A stretch of 64,000 nucleotides of DNA, from positions 3,240,646-3,304,645 of the forward strand of contig NC_020170.2 of the NCBI RefSeq assembly GCF_000224145.3, in the 5' to 3' direction. The DNA comes from Ciona intestinalis (taxonomy: Eukaryota > Chordata > Ascidiacea > Phlebobranchia > Cionidae). The notes under the pieces were generated by a model. That model was not told the origin of the DNA, ran no database searches, and saw only the letters and a list, made by a program, of their open reading frames with translations. The position numbers and the translations under genes are program-made. Below are positions 45,076 to 56,434 of the stretch, in pieces. How positions within the stretch are numbered: position 1 is the stretch's first letter; every line of letters begins with the position of its first letter.

Positions 45076-47106
45076 ATGGCAAGCCGTTATGTTATAAGCA
45101 ATGTACTTGTGATGGTATTGAGTTCGTTTTGCTTTCACTTCATGGTTCCATGGTTCAGCAGAAAACTGACGTCACATTTTAAATCATATCAGAAACTACC
45201 TTCAAAATTGCAAACAGAATGGCACAACAGGTAATTTTCCATTGCAAATGATAGTTATATAAAAGTAGATTATAATTTATAGCATCATAAAATAGCTTGT
45301 TTTATTGCTGTGTTGATATCATGTTAATAAAAAGTGTTTTTGATTTGCAGAAACGTATCAACTGTTCATTCCACTATTGTTACCGTGCTATCAATTTATG
45401 TTGCTTTAACGGACACTGACGGATATAGAAATGCCATTTGGTGAATAACTAATGTGACTGACTAAGTTTCCATTACAATATCACTGATTACAATTTTTGA
45501 ACCAACTTTATGGGTTCGACTATTATATAGTCTGTGGGGTAAAATGGGATACTATTAACACCCGAAACCAGTTTATATAGAGTTATGGACAGTTATATAG
45601 TTCTGTTATTATTCTTTGTCTACCACCAAGAGAATGAAAAACATGTCCCATTTTACCCCACCCTACTATATGAAAAAATATGTATCTATCATTGCTTAAT
45701 AAACATCGGTTACTCATTTGATCATTGTTCATTAGGAGATAATTATTCGTCTGTACATATTTTTCTAATTCTCTTACTCATGTTTCAGGGCAGAATCGCA
45801 AACGGCTGAAATGGTTTTATCAATATTGCTAGGGTATATATACTCAGGTAATTTAACTTTTATAAATGAAATATTAACAATTAATTTTATATGTATTCTT
45901 AAATAATATATATATATATATACACACTTTAAATAATATCATGTATATATTTATACTTGCTTTATCAGACATTGTTTATTTACTGCAATCATCACCAAGC
46001 CAAACGGATGCATATTGGGGTTCGATGCTTCATCATATTATTGTTGTTATTGTATATTCATGTTGTACGGTATGTTGATGTTAATTTAGTAGTATTTATC
46101 AATTTGCCATCACAATAACTCTGCACAAGTGTGAATCACAGTTACATAAACATTGATACCAAAATACAAAGGTTTTTCTGTGAACTGCATGATTTATTTT
46201 CACACAAAATTCTAATGTTTTCATATATGACTTTTAATAAAATAGCTGCCAATTTTTTAGGCTTTTGGTAATAAACACAAAAGAATTTACTGTTGTTAGA
46301 ATGTTTACAGTTTGCTTTTTTATTGAAGTTAACATATTTATAAAAGTTTTTAATTGAAGTTAACTTATTTTAACATGTATAATTTATATTTGTAGTTCTG
46401 GGGATGTTACACCCACTTAACTATTGTTCGCACAATTGCTGAGGTTTCAACACCGTTTGTTAATATGAGGTAATTTTCCATAATTTATTTTACATACATT
46501 TATTTTCATTGTTAAGTATATGGTACTTTGAAATTTACAATCTTACTAATTTTTTATATCTATATAGTTTTAATGTGAAAGAATTGGCAAGGTAAATAAT
46601 ATTTGAATTCTTGTTATAAAATACCTTTTTCATAGATCCAATAAAAGATCCAATACAAAATGTTTCCATGTATTTACAGGTGGATACTGGATGCTTGTAG
46701 GATGAAAGATTCCAAAGTATTTATGTACAATGGAATCCTTATGACATTGACATTTTTTGGAGGTCGAATTCTATTGATGCCTTACGCATACGTTCGTCTC
46801 TACCAATTACGAAATACTAAAGATTTTCAAAAGTAAAAATTGTTGGCGTTTTGCTAATCTAGTTTTGTTATGTAGGTGATTCTGTGACTTAATAAAAGTC
46901 TTTATTAGTACACAAATAATCATTTCTTTTCTAAAAAGTTTGTATGTTTGCTGTTAATTAATGTGTACCTTACTTTTAGATTGGGAAAAGTCGCATACAC
47001 AATTCTACTTGGAATCTTTGTGGATGGTTTGAATATTTACTGGTTTGCTAGAATAATGAAAGGTTTGATAAAATACATTAAGATCAACACAGCGGGAAAA
47101 GATTAA
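45076..47106 (+). CDS. TLC-domain membrane protein, TLCD4-like, copy 2
   Basis: Seven exons, 45076-45230, 45351-45440, 45789-45847, 45969-46069, 46396-46469, 46680-46832 and 46980-47106, have the same phases (2,2,1,0,2,2) and almost the same lengths as copies 1 and 3, and encode 252 residues. Markers are FSRKLTSHFKSYQKLPSKLQ, EWHNRNVSTVHSTIVTV, the histidine pair (SMLHHIIVVIVYSCC), AEVSTPFVNMRWILDACRMK, MYNGILMTLTFFGGRILLMP and NIYWFARIMKGLIKYIKI, ending in TAGKD. It has six or seven hydrophobic helices and a short basic tail. Its closest relative appears to be copy 3 (WVLDVCGMK). A MITE lies in intron 2. A small AG/GT-flanked segment at 46567-46592 in intron 5 looks exon-like but is not needed. 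Function as for copy 1 is unknown. Confidence 0.9.
45524..45670 (-). mobile_element. Cimi-like MITE, shortened
   Basis: Starts TATATAGTCTGTGGGGTAAA and ends TCCCATTTTACCCCACCCTA, about 147 bp, internally deleted. Confidence 0.75.
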
Positions 47107-48223
47107 ATTTGATTTTGAAATCTTCCCATTTGATTACCTGTTTCTTTTCATTTGAAATTTTAGCCTTAATGTTTTTACTTATTCATTGTTATTTTATAGT
47201 TGTAAGCTGTTATAGTGTTATATAGGAATAGAATCATACTAAAATACACAAATACAATCATGCTTAAAAACTTACTGTTACAGCACGATAAAACCATATA
47301 CTGTATTAATCATCAATGTATTCAATGTCTGCATGTGGTGAATTGCAGTACTTATTTTAACTAATTGCTGTGCCTTGAGCTTTTCACTGTAATATATCGG
47401 AGAGTTTTTAGCTTTTTCCTTGTTCAGTTTGTGTATTACACTTCACATACCTCTCTAACATGCATTATTGCCTTCTAAAATCTAATTTCTTCCAGATTTT
47501 AATCAACTAGTACTAAATTTTGAAATTTATTGTATCTATAGGCATTCACGTACATCATTTTTCTGCATAAATCGTGTGCAATAATATATATCAGATATAA
47601 AATTGAATTTCCTGTGTTTTAAATTCTTTTTCAAAATATGTTGTTTCTTTATTTGCTATTTTAAATTTAATTATATTGCTTCCACAACTTTAAGTTATAA
47701 GTGTGTTTTTAAACAATGATAAATTTGCAGTGTTTATTTTTATATGGGATTTTTAATGCTGTTTTTTTGCTTGGCTTATTAAATAATGAAATATTCTGTT
47801 CAGATTCTTTGTTACAATTTAATAAAGTGTGGAAATTGTAGATTTGTGGCCATTGTGAATTGCATTAGTAAAAACTTGTTGAGTCATGCTCCCACGATCT
47901 CGATGTGTTTTGTGACGTCACAAATTCGCGTATCCGTCGCACAATAGTAAATTGTGATAAGTCATTCCAGCGTGGGCGAATATTTTGTTTCCCGTCGCAT
48001 TGTTAGTTTTATTTGTTTTGCCTATATCCAAAGAGGTATTGTAGCTAAGTTTAAAGTCAAAGTAAGACGTTGTTATTATCAGTTTTAGGTTAAACTTGAC
48101 TACGATAAACGAAATCATTACGCTACAAAATAATAGAATACGGTAGCGCCGCTATGTTATTTTATGTGGAGGTTTAATTCTTTCTTCTTTTTTAGAAGTT
48201 TGTATTTGTAATAAGTAGTCAAG
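47107..48223. other. Intergenic region between TLCD4-2 and TLCD4-3
   Basis: No gene. A perfect palindromic CRE, GTGACGTCAC, lies near 47911-47920, about 300 bp upstream of TLCD4-3. CTTTTTTAG ending at 48195 is an acceptor-like site 29 bp before the start codon. Confidence 0.45.
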
Positions 48224-50947
48224 ATGGCATACAGTGCATATATATACAACAATGCACTTGTAGCGTTAACAAGTTTTGTGTTCTTCTACTCTGCTGGCAA
48301 AAAGATAAGTTTATTGGTCACACAATCAACTAAAAGCTATGCCTCCATGTCAAAAAAAACAAAAATGGAGTTTCATTTTAGGTAAAAACGTAATTATGTG
48401 CTAATTTAAGTGTATTCAATTAGGAAGCCTATACAAAATGGTAATTTGTTTTTCCTCAGGAATAATTCAACAATTCATGCAGTTTTGGTCACAGCATTGT
48501 GCATTTTTGTGTTGATATGGGACCGTAAAGAACTAAGCGATCCACTCTGGTAAAATTTGTTTGTTGCATTGGGCAGTTTCTGTATTTCTGTATTCTTGCC
48601 ACTGGTGACCTTTTTTCCTACATTTTTTAAGTTGCTTTCCAATTTCATCCCCAAGTTTTTAAAAATAAATTATACCGGTATCATGGAGGCTGAAGGAACA
48701 TTATGGGCCAAAACTTACCCTGGGCTATACTGACAAATTATGCAGTTATCTAATACTAACAGAAGAGAATAACCTCTTTTTTCCACAAAACTTACATTGT
48801 TTAAAAAAAGAATATTTGTGTTTTAGGGGAGTATCTTGGAAAGCTGAGGCCATCACTGCGATCACACTTGGATACCTTTTAGCAGGTTTATTTATCGTTA
48901 ATCTTTTCTATATTGTTTTGCATGATACAATATGAGAGAATCAGAATGACTAATTCAGGTTGCAGAGGGTGGTAATTTGATCAAACTAACATAAAATGTG
49001 ATTTTAAGAAAAGACGGTTAAGTAAAAGAACTGTTTATTTAAAAGTATGTCAAGTATCAGTTGTTTAGAAATTTGCATTTATGTTAAAAATGTAAGTGTG
49101 CACTAATGGGCCAACCTGAATCCCAGGCCCCAAGTGCGCCTTTGTCATAGGTCCTTAATCAAAACAATGTAAAACTATACATTCAGACTAGGTTGAATAC
49201 CCATTTGTATATGGTTTAACAGATTCGATTTAAACAGTCATACAGTAGTGTTTTATTCCAGCACCATTCGTACCAGGCCATAAACAGGAAGTGGTATGTT
49301 TCAGATTTTGTCTATCTGCTACGATCTAATTCATCAACAACAGATGCCTATTGGAGTTCTATGTGCCACCATCTGCTTACAATGTCTGTTTATCTCAATA
49401 TCACAGTGGGTACATCTTTTAATAATATATTAAAAACATGCGGGAAAAGGTGCCTAACTTTTTAAAAGATAAAGGTTTATGCCGGCAAAAACCTAAACAT
49501 TTTTTTTTTCTTATATTAATAGCTTTTATTTGGGAAGTAGACTGGTCAGATCATTGCACTATCACCACTGACTACTGTTTAGTGTTTACTTTAAGAAAGT
49601 TTTTTAAGATAGGCTATTATATTCTTTGTGCATTTATACTGAATACTATGTTATGGACCTACCCACCTATGCATGCAGCATTATAGCACTTTAAAAGACT
49701 AAATAAAAAATGATTAACTAGCAAAAATTATGATTTCCTATAACTGAGCTTTCAAAAGATTTACACAAAAAGTTAGTAAATTGTCGCTGAGCATGAGGTG
49801 TATTTCGACAATTTGTATTCAACAAGTCAAAAAGCTCTAAACTAAATCTTTTAGCTCCATCAAATATAAAGAATAAATTCTGGTACCTTATTATCCCAAT
49901 CATTATATGTTAACATAGAAATAATTTGAACAGGTATTTGGATGTTTTTCTTACATTTCACTTATTCGCTTGACGGCAGAAATGTCAACTCCTTTTGTTA
50001 ATATGAGGTAATTATATTTTTTATATGTATTTTAGTTGTAACTGCAGCGATGAAAAACAGTATGTATTCTTTTATTAAACAACACCAACTGCTTTTATAT
50101 ATCTGCAATATATTTTCCACATTTTATTATCAAATTGTATTGTTTAAAGTGATGTACTTTCAAATTAATGATGTCTGTATATAATGTCTTATATGAAATG
50201 ACGTCCTATTAATTCAAAATATGTATTTTAAATTAGTAAGGTTTGTATATTATGACTTATATCACATGACGTCCTATTAATTTATGCATTATTAATATTC
50301 AATTTGCATTGACAATATTGATATTATTCTAGGTGGGTGCTTGATGTTTGTGGCATGAAGCTGTCGAAAATCTTTGTATACAACGGCTGGTTAATGGTTC
50401 TTACTTTCTTCTGTTGTCGTATCCTCGTTATGCCGTATGGATATTATGTGGTGTTAATTCTCAGACATACAGAAGGCTTTAGAAGGTGATTATAAATAAC
50501 TTTGGAGGACATAAGTCTAAGTCTGTTTTTATTTGAAGTGGTATAAATCTAACTAAGTCTGTCTGTCTTTATTTTAAATTATTTCCATCAATGACACTGT
50601 GAGCAGCGGTTGCACACAAACCCTCTTTTTTACAAAAAAATAAAATACACTAAATCCCAATAACATATTTCCTTTTATGGTTGCAAAAAGGCACTTAACA
50701 AAATCTTCACAATTATCTGAAGTGAAGTTACATCTTCTCAAATACATAAACATGTATAGTATTTAATCTTATGTATCTATCTTTTAGGTTGGGGGTTCTT
50801 GCTTTGTGTATGGTTCCTGCTGCGTTAATAGATCTTATGAACTTGTATTGGTTTAGCAGAATGATCAAAGGGCTTTTAAAATACTTGGACTTGCAAAAGA
50901 GAATGCAAAAATCAAATGGTATTGTGACTAATGGAAAGGCAGATTAA
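48224..50947 (+). CDS. TLC-domain membrane protein, TLCD4-like, copy 3
   Basis: Seven exons, 48224-48381, 48460-48549, 48827-48885, 49305-49405, 49934-50007, 50333-50485 and 50788-50947, have phases 2,2,1,0,2,2 and encode 264 residues. It shares FHFRNNSTIHAVLVTALC, AITLGYLLA, TDAYWSSMCHHLLTMS with the TLC histidine pair, RLTAEMSTPFVNMRW, FFCCRILVMPYGYYV and DLMNLYWFSRMIKGLLKYL with the other two copies. The C-terminus is lysine-rich (QKSNGIVTNGKAD). A membrane topology of six or seven helices is inferred. The exon lengths 90, 59, 74 and 153 are identical in all three paralogues, which shows tandem gene duplication rather than retroposition. Confidence 0.9.
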
Positions 50948-51988
50948 AATTGGTCTCTTTCTTTAAGTGTAGCAATTTCTGTATTCTTAATTTTTACTTC
51001 GCAATTTTAATGTGCTTACAATTGTGATTTAGCACTGTCTGCCTTATGGTTGGTAATTTTTATGGTTTGCAGTTCTTGGTACTTTTGTATGGTAACTTTC
51101 AAGTATTGCTTTATATTATTAACTAAAGACGCATAGCTACATATAAAAATCTTTTAAAAAGAAAAAAGATTTTTCCTGAAAATATAACAAGTATAGTAGC
51201 TTGCTAACAGTGTTTTGGTTAATACATAAAGATACCACTGTAGTAGTTTAAAACCAATCATTTTAAAAAAGTCAAATGTCTTCATATGGACAACAGCGTA
51301 TTTCAGCTGTTTATAAAATAACCATTGGTATGTCCACATTTAAACAAGCAGATCTTCCAATAACTATTATATGGCTAAACTATGCTTAACATATCCAGTT
51401 GATATATTTGACACCAATGCTCGGTTACTGCTAAAACAACAGTTAGGTTACATTTATTGCTACCCGAATCAGTTGCTTCATATACTTCGTTATTAATTAA
51501 ATTCATTCTAATATTCTATTTGTGACATTCAAAATACAATGAATAATATCTTTTCCATCAGAATGACAGTGTTTACTAATAACTCCCAATAGTAGTGTTG
51601 TACTGCTCACCACAAAGTCAGTTATGGCTACGTTTTTGAAGCTGCCTTTGTGTGTCATTGTAATAACTATTGGTTCTTGGTCTGCAACGTGTTACTTACA
51701 TCAATACTTCAGTCTGTGCTTCCTTATTTTGCTTGTGTCTCACTTGTAAAAATGTTGTACATTTTGTATTTTCTATTTGTACAATTAAAAAGTATGTACG
51801 CCTAATAAAGTTGCCCAGTATGGTTGAAAATATAATAGGATGGTGTGGTTACTGACCTTGTGCTTTAGAAAAATTTATTTTTTTGTATGTTAGAGTCAAT
51901 GTAATATATACCTATATTAACATTGGGTAGAGTGGTCTCGTATAGTCTTTGTAAAATGCATGACAAGTTCCTATTGTTAGTTCTTATC
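50948..51988. other. 3' flank of TLCD4-3, nothing recognised
   Basis: AT-rich DNA with no supported gene or repeat. Confidence 0.35.
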
Positions 51989-52305
51989 CGGCGCCGTGGC
52001 ATAGAGGTTAGCGCGCCTGCCTGTAACCCAGAGGTAATGGGTTCAAGGCGCTGCTACCATTGTGGGCGTATGTGTCCTTGGGCAAGACACTTAACGGGAA
52101 TTGCTCTAACCCAGTGGTCACTAATGGGTTTGTCCAAATTACCAGCCATACATAAAAAAATGNNNNNNNNNNNNNNNNNNNNNNNNNNNNNNNNNNNNNN
52201 NNNNNNNNNNNNTAACTCGTAAGCTGGCACGAGGTGTTAAACCCCGTGTTCTAACGACTGTCCTTTTCCGGCTACGCGAGGATAAAGTAAGTTACATTCA
52301 TTCTT
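51989..52305 (+). mobile_element. tRNA-headed SINE, reference copy, interrupted by a gap
   Basis: The head GGCGCCGTGGCATAGAGGTT then AGCGCGCCTGCCTGTAACCC has a tRNA A-box and a B-box (GGGTTCAAGGC). The body reads GCTGCTACCATTGTGGGCGT, TTGGGCAAGACACTTAACGG and CAGTGGTCACTAATGGGTTT. After a 50-N gap the tail is TAACTCGTAAGCTGGCACGA, GCTACGCGAGGATAAAGTAA and GTTACATTCATTC. It is probably the composite SINE family reported from Ciona (Cics-1; name from memory). Confidence 0.85.
52163..52212. other. Assembly gap (50 N)
   Basis: Fifty N inside the SINE copy; the repeat probably broke the assembly. Confidence 0.99.
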
Positions 52306-52952
52306 ATAACTTTCTATATAGGCCTAATATACGTAGGCAATTTTGAGAAAGGGTTTTCCAGTTTTATTTAAGTAAATAGTGATAAGAGATTGAAAGACAA
52401 AGCATTTCTACTTCAGCGCTTAACAATTGTCATCACAGGGCAGTAGGTAAGTTAACGATCAATAGGTTAACCGGTTCATGTTGTGATGTAACCTTATCCT
52501 CGTGTATAAACAGCGGTGTAACACGGGATCTGGTTACGTGGACTATTCTTTAGCTACCACCGCTTCTCAGTCAAATTGTTTGGTTTTGGATTCACAGGGG
52601 TAGCGATAACCGTTGTCGTTATAATGGCTTGACTAATGTGTATTTCAATCGAACTGGATTAGTGCTAGCACCCAGTAAGAGTGTTGTTTGTCAGTGTTTT
52701 AAATTCATTCATTAAAGTATTGCAGTCTACAGTTTAGTTAAACATAGTAGGCTGTTCTGTGCTGGTCATTTTGTGTGCAACGTATTTGCCGTTGCCGCCT
52801 TTCTGTATTGTGTGTTTATTATATAAGTTTCAACTGACATAGACGAACAAGTCTTACCTGTAAATGCTTCTATTTATAGAAGCAAAGAAAAGCACGATTC
52901 AATAACATACTTTGTCTTCTTGCCTATCGCGTTTCATTCAAGGTAACCTCTC

Positions 52953-52983
52953 TGACGTCACTATGACGTGACCGATTACGTAA
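52953..52983. promoter_or_regulatory. Cluster of CRE/ATF-type sites
   Basis: TGACGTCA (52953-52960), TGACGTGA (52964-52971) and TTACGTAA (52976-52983) fall within 31 bp. All are classic bZIP (CREB/ATF/PAR-bZIP) cores. The target gene is not known; fumarase starts 1.6 kb downstream. Confidence 0.45.
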
Positions 52984-54183
52984 CGGAGAGAATAATAGCT
53001 TGTCGGCTGTGTCGCAATGTTGAATTATACGTTTACACAAGCATAAATGTACTGATTTGAACAAAATAGTTAGCAGAGTTTTGACAAAGAAATGTATAAA
53101 CTGTTGCGGTCAGCCAAATTACTTTGATAACGCGATTTTGTTGTATTCAGGTCGTCATCATCATGGTGAAAGTCTGAAAAGCAACTTAACCGTTAAACTG
53201 CGACGGTTTGAAGGATTATAAAGGCGCTAGTGGTTGAGGGTTTACCGCAGCTTGATATGAAATTGAACTTTTATTGTGCTGTACAGTGTACACATGGCCG
53301 TTTAAATGTTAACACAGTACACACACACATTATGCAGAGTAGGCAAGTATAGATTACTTACTAACTTACAGAAGAACTATATGTTTGAAAATTTATAAAA
53401 TCTGGGTCAATTTTTAAGAACAATAGTGTTAGAAATCATTAAAGGTCTTAATTTCTAAGAAAATTTTGAGCTTTAATAATGTATGAATCTTTACCGCGTA
53501 TATAGCCTACAGCAGACGTTTTAAGAAGTTTTAAAGTTGGGTGTTTTGTTTTGTTCAGTCAGAGCCTTACGTGCGTTCATTTCTTTTTATTGTCTACTTT
53601 AAATACGATTTCAGTCTCCAGTCTTTACTTTTAAATTTTAAAATTGCCCGGCAACAGATAAAAGTTTGTGTTTCGTAGTTTTAAATTGTGACAGTGTAGT
53701 CCAAAAAGTTTGGTCAGGCACGACCTACTAGTTTCATGATCGTTAGATCAACTGCGTCGCTTTAACTTAGACATAAAGTTTAGGCAAAGTTCAGTGATAA
53801 ACGTTGACGCACACCGGTCGTGGACTCTATACCCCTATGCTGGTACTACAGATAAAGCGTGTTTACTCAGTAAATATAATTGGCCGCCCGTGGAAAACTA
53901 CAAGCCGGCAGTTACTACCTTAGCTTATACAATACTTGGTCATATAATACTGTTTAACTTTGTATATGGTTGTCTGTTTATAATACCAGAGAAAGACATA
54001 TACCAAAAAACGTCAACTTGTCGCTACCTAACACAACACTACATTTGGATTTAATCCGTTATATTTACGCGCAACAGTTCCAGTTGATCTTCGGTATTCA
54101 AATCCTGAAACTTAAGCTGCAATTAACGTTTGCTTGCGGAAAATGCTGATTATTCACTGCTGTCGCCGCCAAAAATGCCGCAC

Positions 54184-54219
54184 CCACGTGGTCGTACCAC
54201 GTGTGCACGTCGACGTCAT
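54184..54219. promoter_or_regulatory. Double CACGTG E-box plus CRE upstream of fumarase
   Basis: CCACGTGG (54184-54191), CACGTG (54198-54203) and GACGTCAT (54212-54219) sit 380-415 bp upstream of the FH start. A further CACGTG is at 54475-54480, in the repeated context TACCACGTGTG. USF/Myc/MITF-type bHLH and CREB/ATF proteins bind such cores. Confidence 0.5.
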
Positions 54220-54598
54220 AGTGCTACAATAATGCATTCGCTTGAGTGAATTCCGGATTTAGAACCAGTCTAGTATGCGGCGGTGTGTTGCTGATAAAAG
54301 GCCTTCCTAGTTCGATTTTAAACGCTTACAAGCTACAGAGAAATAAGTATGGTTTAGGAATACATTGTTAATTCGAAAAATAGCGTTTTTGGCAGCTGTC
54401 GCTTCCGAAAATTGGGTGTTAGCTTCGCTTTTTGTTGTGGAAATGGTGTTGAGATATTTGTTACCACGTGTGCGCAATGTGTTTTTAGATGTTTGTTGTC
54501 AGTGAAAGAAAGCTTAATTTAAGAATTATATTGTCAGATCCGCTGTAAGGCAGTTTAAAATTCCTTCTGTATTTTTGTTTAAATTAGCTTCATTAAAG

Positions 54599-56107
54599 AT
54601 GATTGGTGCTCCGTTTACAGTTAGAACTTCACAAATTGTAACTGGATTTTGTAGATCAAGAAAACCTATATTCAATAGAATTCTCACTATGGCTACCAAA
54701 AGATCCCTGGCAAGTGCAGGTTTTCGTATAGAAACTGACAGTTTTGGGGAACTACAAGTTCCTGCTGATAAATATTATGGAGCAAACACTGCAAGATCGC
54801 TCATGAACTTTAAAATTGGGGGCCCGGGAGATAAAATGCCAATTGAAGTGATCCACGCTTTTGCGATTCTTAAAAAAGCAGCCGCAGAAGTGAATAAGGA
54901 ATTTGGTTTGTCTGTCGAGTTGGCTAATGCTATCACCAAAGCGGCGGATGAGGTGATTGCTGGAGATTTGGACTCACATTTCCCGCTTGTTATCTGGCAA
55001 ACTGGCAGTGGAACACAATCTAATATGAACATAAACGAAGTCTTAGCAAATCGAGCAATTGAACTCTTGGGTGGTGAGCTTGGAAGCAAAAATCCAGTTC
55101 ATCCAAATGATCATGTCAACAAAAGCCAGAGTTCAAATGATACATACCCCACAGCAATGCACATTGGAGTTGCCAGATCAATCACCAATGTGCTACTACC
55201 TGGCTTAAGAACATTGGAAACCGCTTTGGAACAGAAAGCCACAGAGTTCAAGGACATTGTTAAGATCGGCCGTACGCACACACAAGATGCAACACCTTTA
55301 ACGTTAGGACAGGAGTTTTCTGGTTATGTTCAGCAAGTGAAAAACGGTATTGCGAGAGTTGAATCCTGCCTTCCAAGATTATATGAGCTTGCAGCTGGTG
55401 GTACTGCAGTTGGAACTGGCCTTAATACAAGAATTGGATTTGCAGAGAAAGTGGCGGCAAATGTGGCCTCAATCACTGGTCTACCTTTTGTTACAGCTCC
55501 GAATAAATTTGAAGCTCTTGCCGCACACGATGCTTTGGTTGAAGCCAGTGGCGCATTCAATACAGTTGCATGTTCTTTAATGAAAATTGCCAATGACATT
55601 CGCTTTCTTGCTTCTGGCCCACGGTGTGGTCTCGGAGAACTAACACTGCCTGAAAATGAGCCTGGAAGTAGCATCATGCCTGGAAAGGTAAACCCAACAC
55701 AATGTGAAGCTATCACTATGGTTTGTGCTCAAGTTATGGGCAATCATGTTGCTGTCAGTATTGGTGGTTCAAATGGGCATTTTGAACTGAATGTGTTCAA
55801 GCCTATGATGGTATCTAATGTTCTACGCTCATCCAGATTAATTGGCGATGCTTGTGTCTCTTTCACTGAAAACTGTGTGAATGGAATCACAGCAAATGAG
55901 GACAGAATATCGTCACTACTTCACGAGTCTCTGATGTTGGTCACTGCCCTTAACCCACACATTGGGTATGATGCCGCAGCTAAAATTGCCAAGACCGCTC
56001 ACAAGAATGGGTCAACCTTGAAGCAGACAGCTATTGAACTTAACCTGCTAACAGCAGAACAGTTTGATATGTGGGTCAAGCCTGAAGACATGCTTGGACC
56101 AAAGTGA
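54599..56107 (+). CDS. FH: Fumarate hydratase (class II fumarase), single exon
   Basis: One uninterrupted frame of 502 residues from the ATG at 54599 (human FH 510). The first ~30 residues are basic and hydroxylated ([20 protein letters not shown]), a mitochondrial presequence. A second in-frame ATG at 54689 ([11 protein letters not shown], residue 31) would give a 472-residue cytosolic form, fitting the known dual location of fumarase. Family motifs are complete: [53 protein letters not shown] with the active-site histidine, and the signature loop [15 protein letters not shown] from about residue 356. It catalyses fumarate + water to L-malate in the TCA cycle. It has no introns, unlike every other gene here, which suggests an old retrocopy that replaced or supplements an intron-bearing gene. 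ATTAAA at about 56168 may be the poly(A) signal. Confidence 0.97.
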   Translation: MIGAPFTVRTSQIVTGFCRSRKPIFNRILTMATKRSLASAGFRIETDSFGELQVPADKYYGANTARSLMNFKIGGPGDKMPIEVIHAFAILKKAAAEVNKEFGLSVELANAITKAADEVIAGDLDSHFPLVIWQTGSGTQSNMNINEVLANRAIELLGGELGSKNPVHPNDHVNKSQSSNDTYPTAMHIGVARSITNVLLPGLRTLETALEQKATEFKDIVKIGRTHTQDATPLTLGQEFSGYVQQVKNGIARVESCLPRLYELAAGGTAVGTGLNTRIGFAEKVAANVASITGLPFVTAPNKFEALAAHDALVEASGAFNTVACSLMKIANDIRFLASGPRCGLGELTLPENEPGSSIMPGKVNPTQCEAITMVCAQVMGNHVAVSIGGSNGHFELNVFKPMMVSNVLRSSRLIGDACVSFTENCVNGITANEDRISSLLHESLMLVTALNPHIGYDAAAKIAKTAHKNGSTLKQTAIELNLLTAEQFDMWVKPEDMLGPK

Positions 56108-56391
56108 ACAACCAATAGAAGTGTTTCAAGTGCTCTTCACAAAAGTTCTTTATTAATTATAAATGCATTAAAATATCTATTACAACTGTGTCTGTGTAAA
56201 TAGCAGTGCACCATGCAATTCATTTTTTTCTAAAACTTTATAAAGTTCAAAGATTACAATTGTATCAGCTTAAACTGTTTGATTGTGCTTTAAAATTTAT
56301 TTATACACAAAAACCCTACAAATGTAAACAGTTCCCGAAAAGCTATGTTGGTGCACATCACATATATATTATAATGTGTTTTATTTTCTGC

Positions 56392-56434
56392 AGAATTTTA
56401 GTGTTTGTATACTTATACTATGTAAACCAAGACA
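56392..56434 (+). promoter_or_regulatory. 5' splice-acceptor and leader of the PGC-1 gene
   Basis: TTTTATTTTCTGCAG ends at 56393, 41 bp before the ATG at 56435. No donor-bearing exon is evident in the 285 bp back to the fumarase stop. A spliced-leader trans-splice acceptor is a plausible reading. Confidence 0.4.

Larger units (their letters stand above)
52306..54598. other. Upstream region of the fumarase gene
   Basis: No supported gene. An 85-codon frame at 53794-54054 has no homology I can recognise. Two clusters of bZIP/bHLH sites are listed separately. Confidence 0.4.

Noticed and set aside
51989-52060. Possible tRNA gene (A and B boxes present)
   Set aside because: The acceptor stem does not close and the segment continues into the SINE body found repeatedly in the window.
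53794-54054. 86-codon frame upstream of fumarase
   Set aside because: No recognisable domain, no clear start context or splice sites; left as intergenic.
54775-55716. Antisense frames opposite fumarase
   Set aside because: Complement of a highly conserved coding exon.
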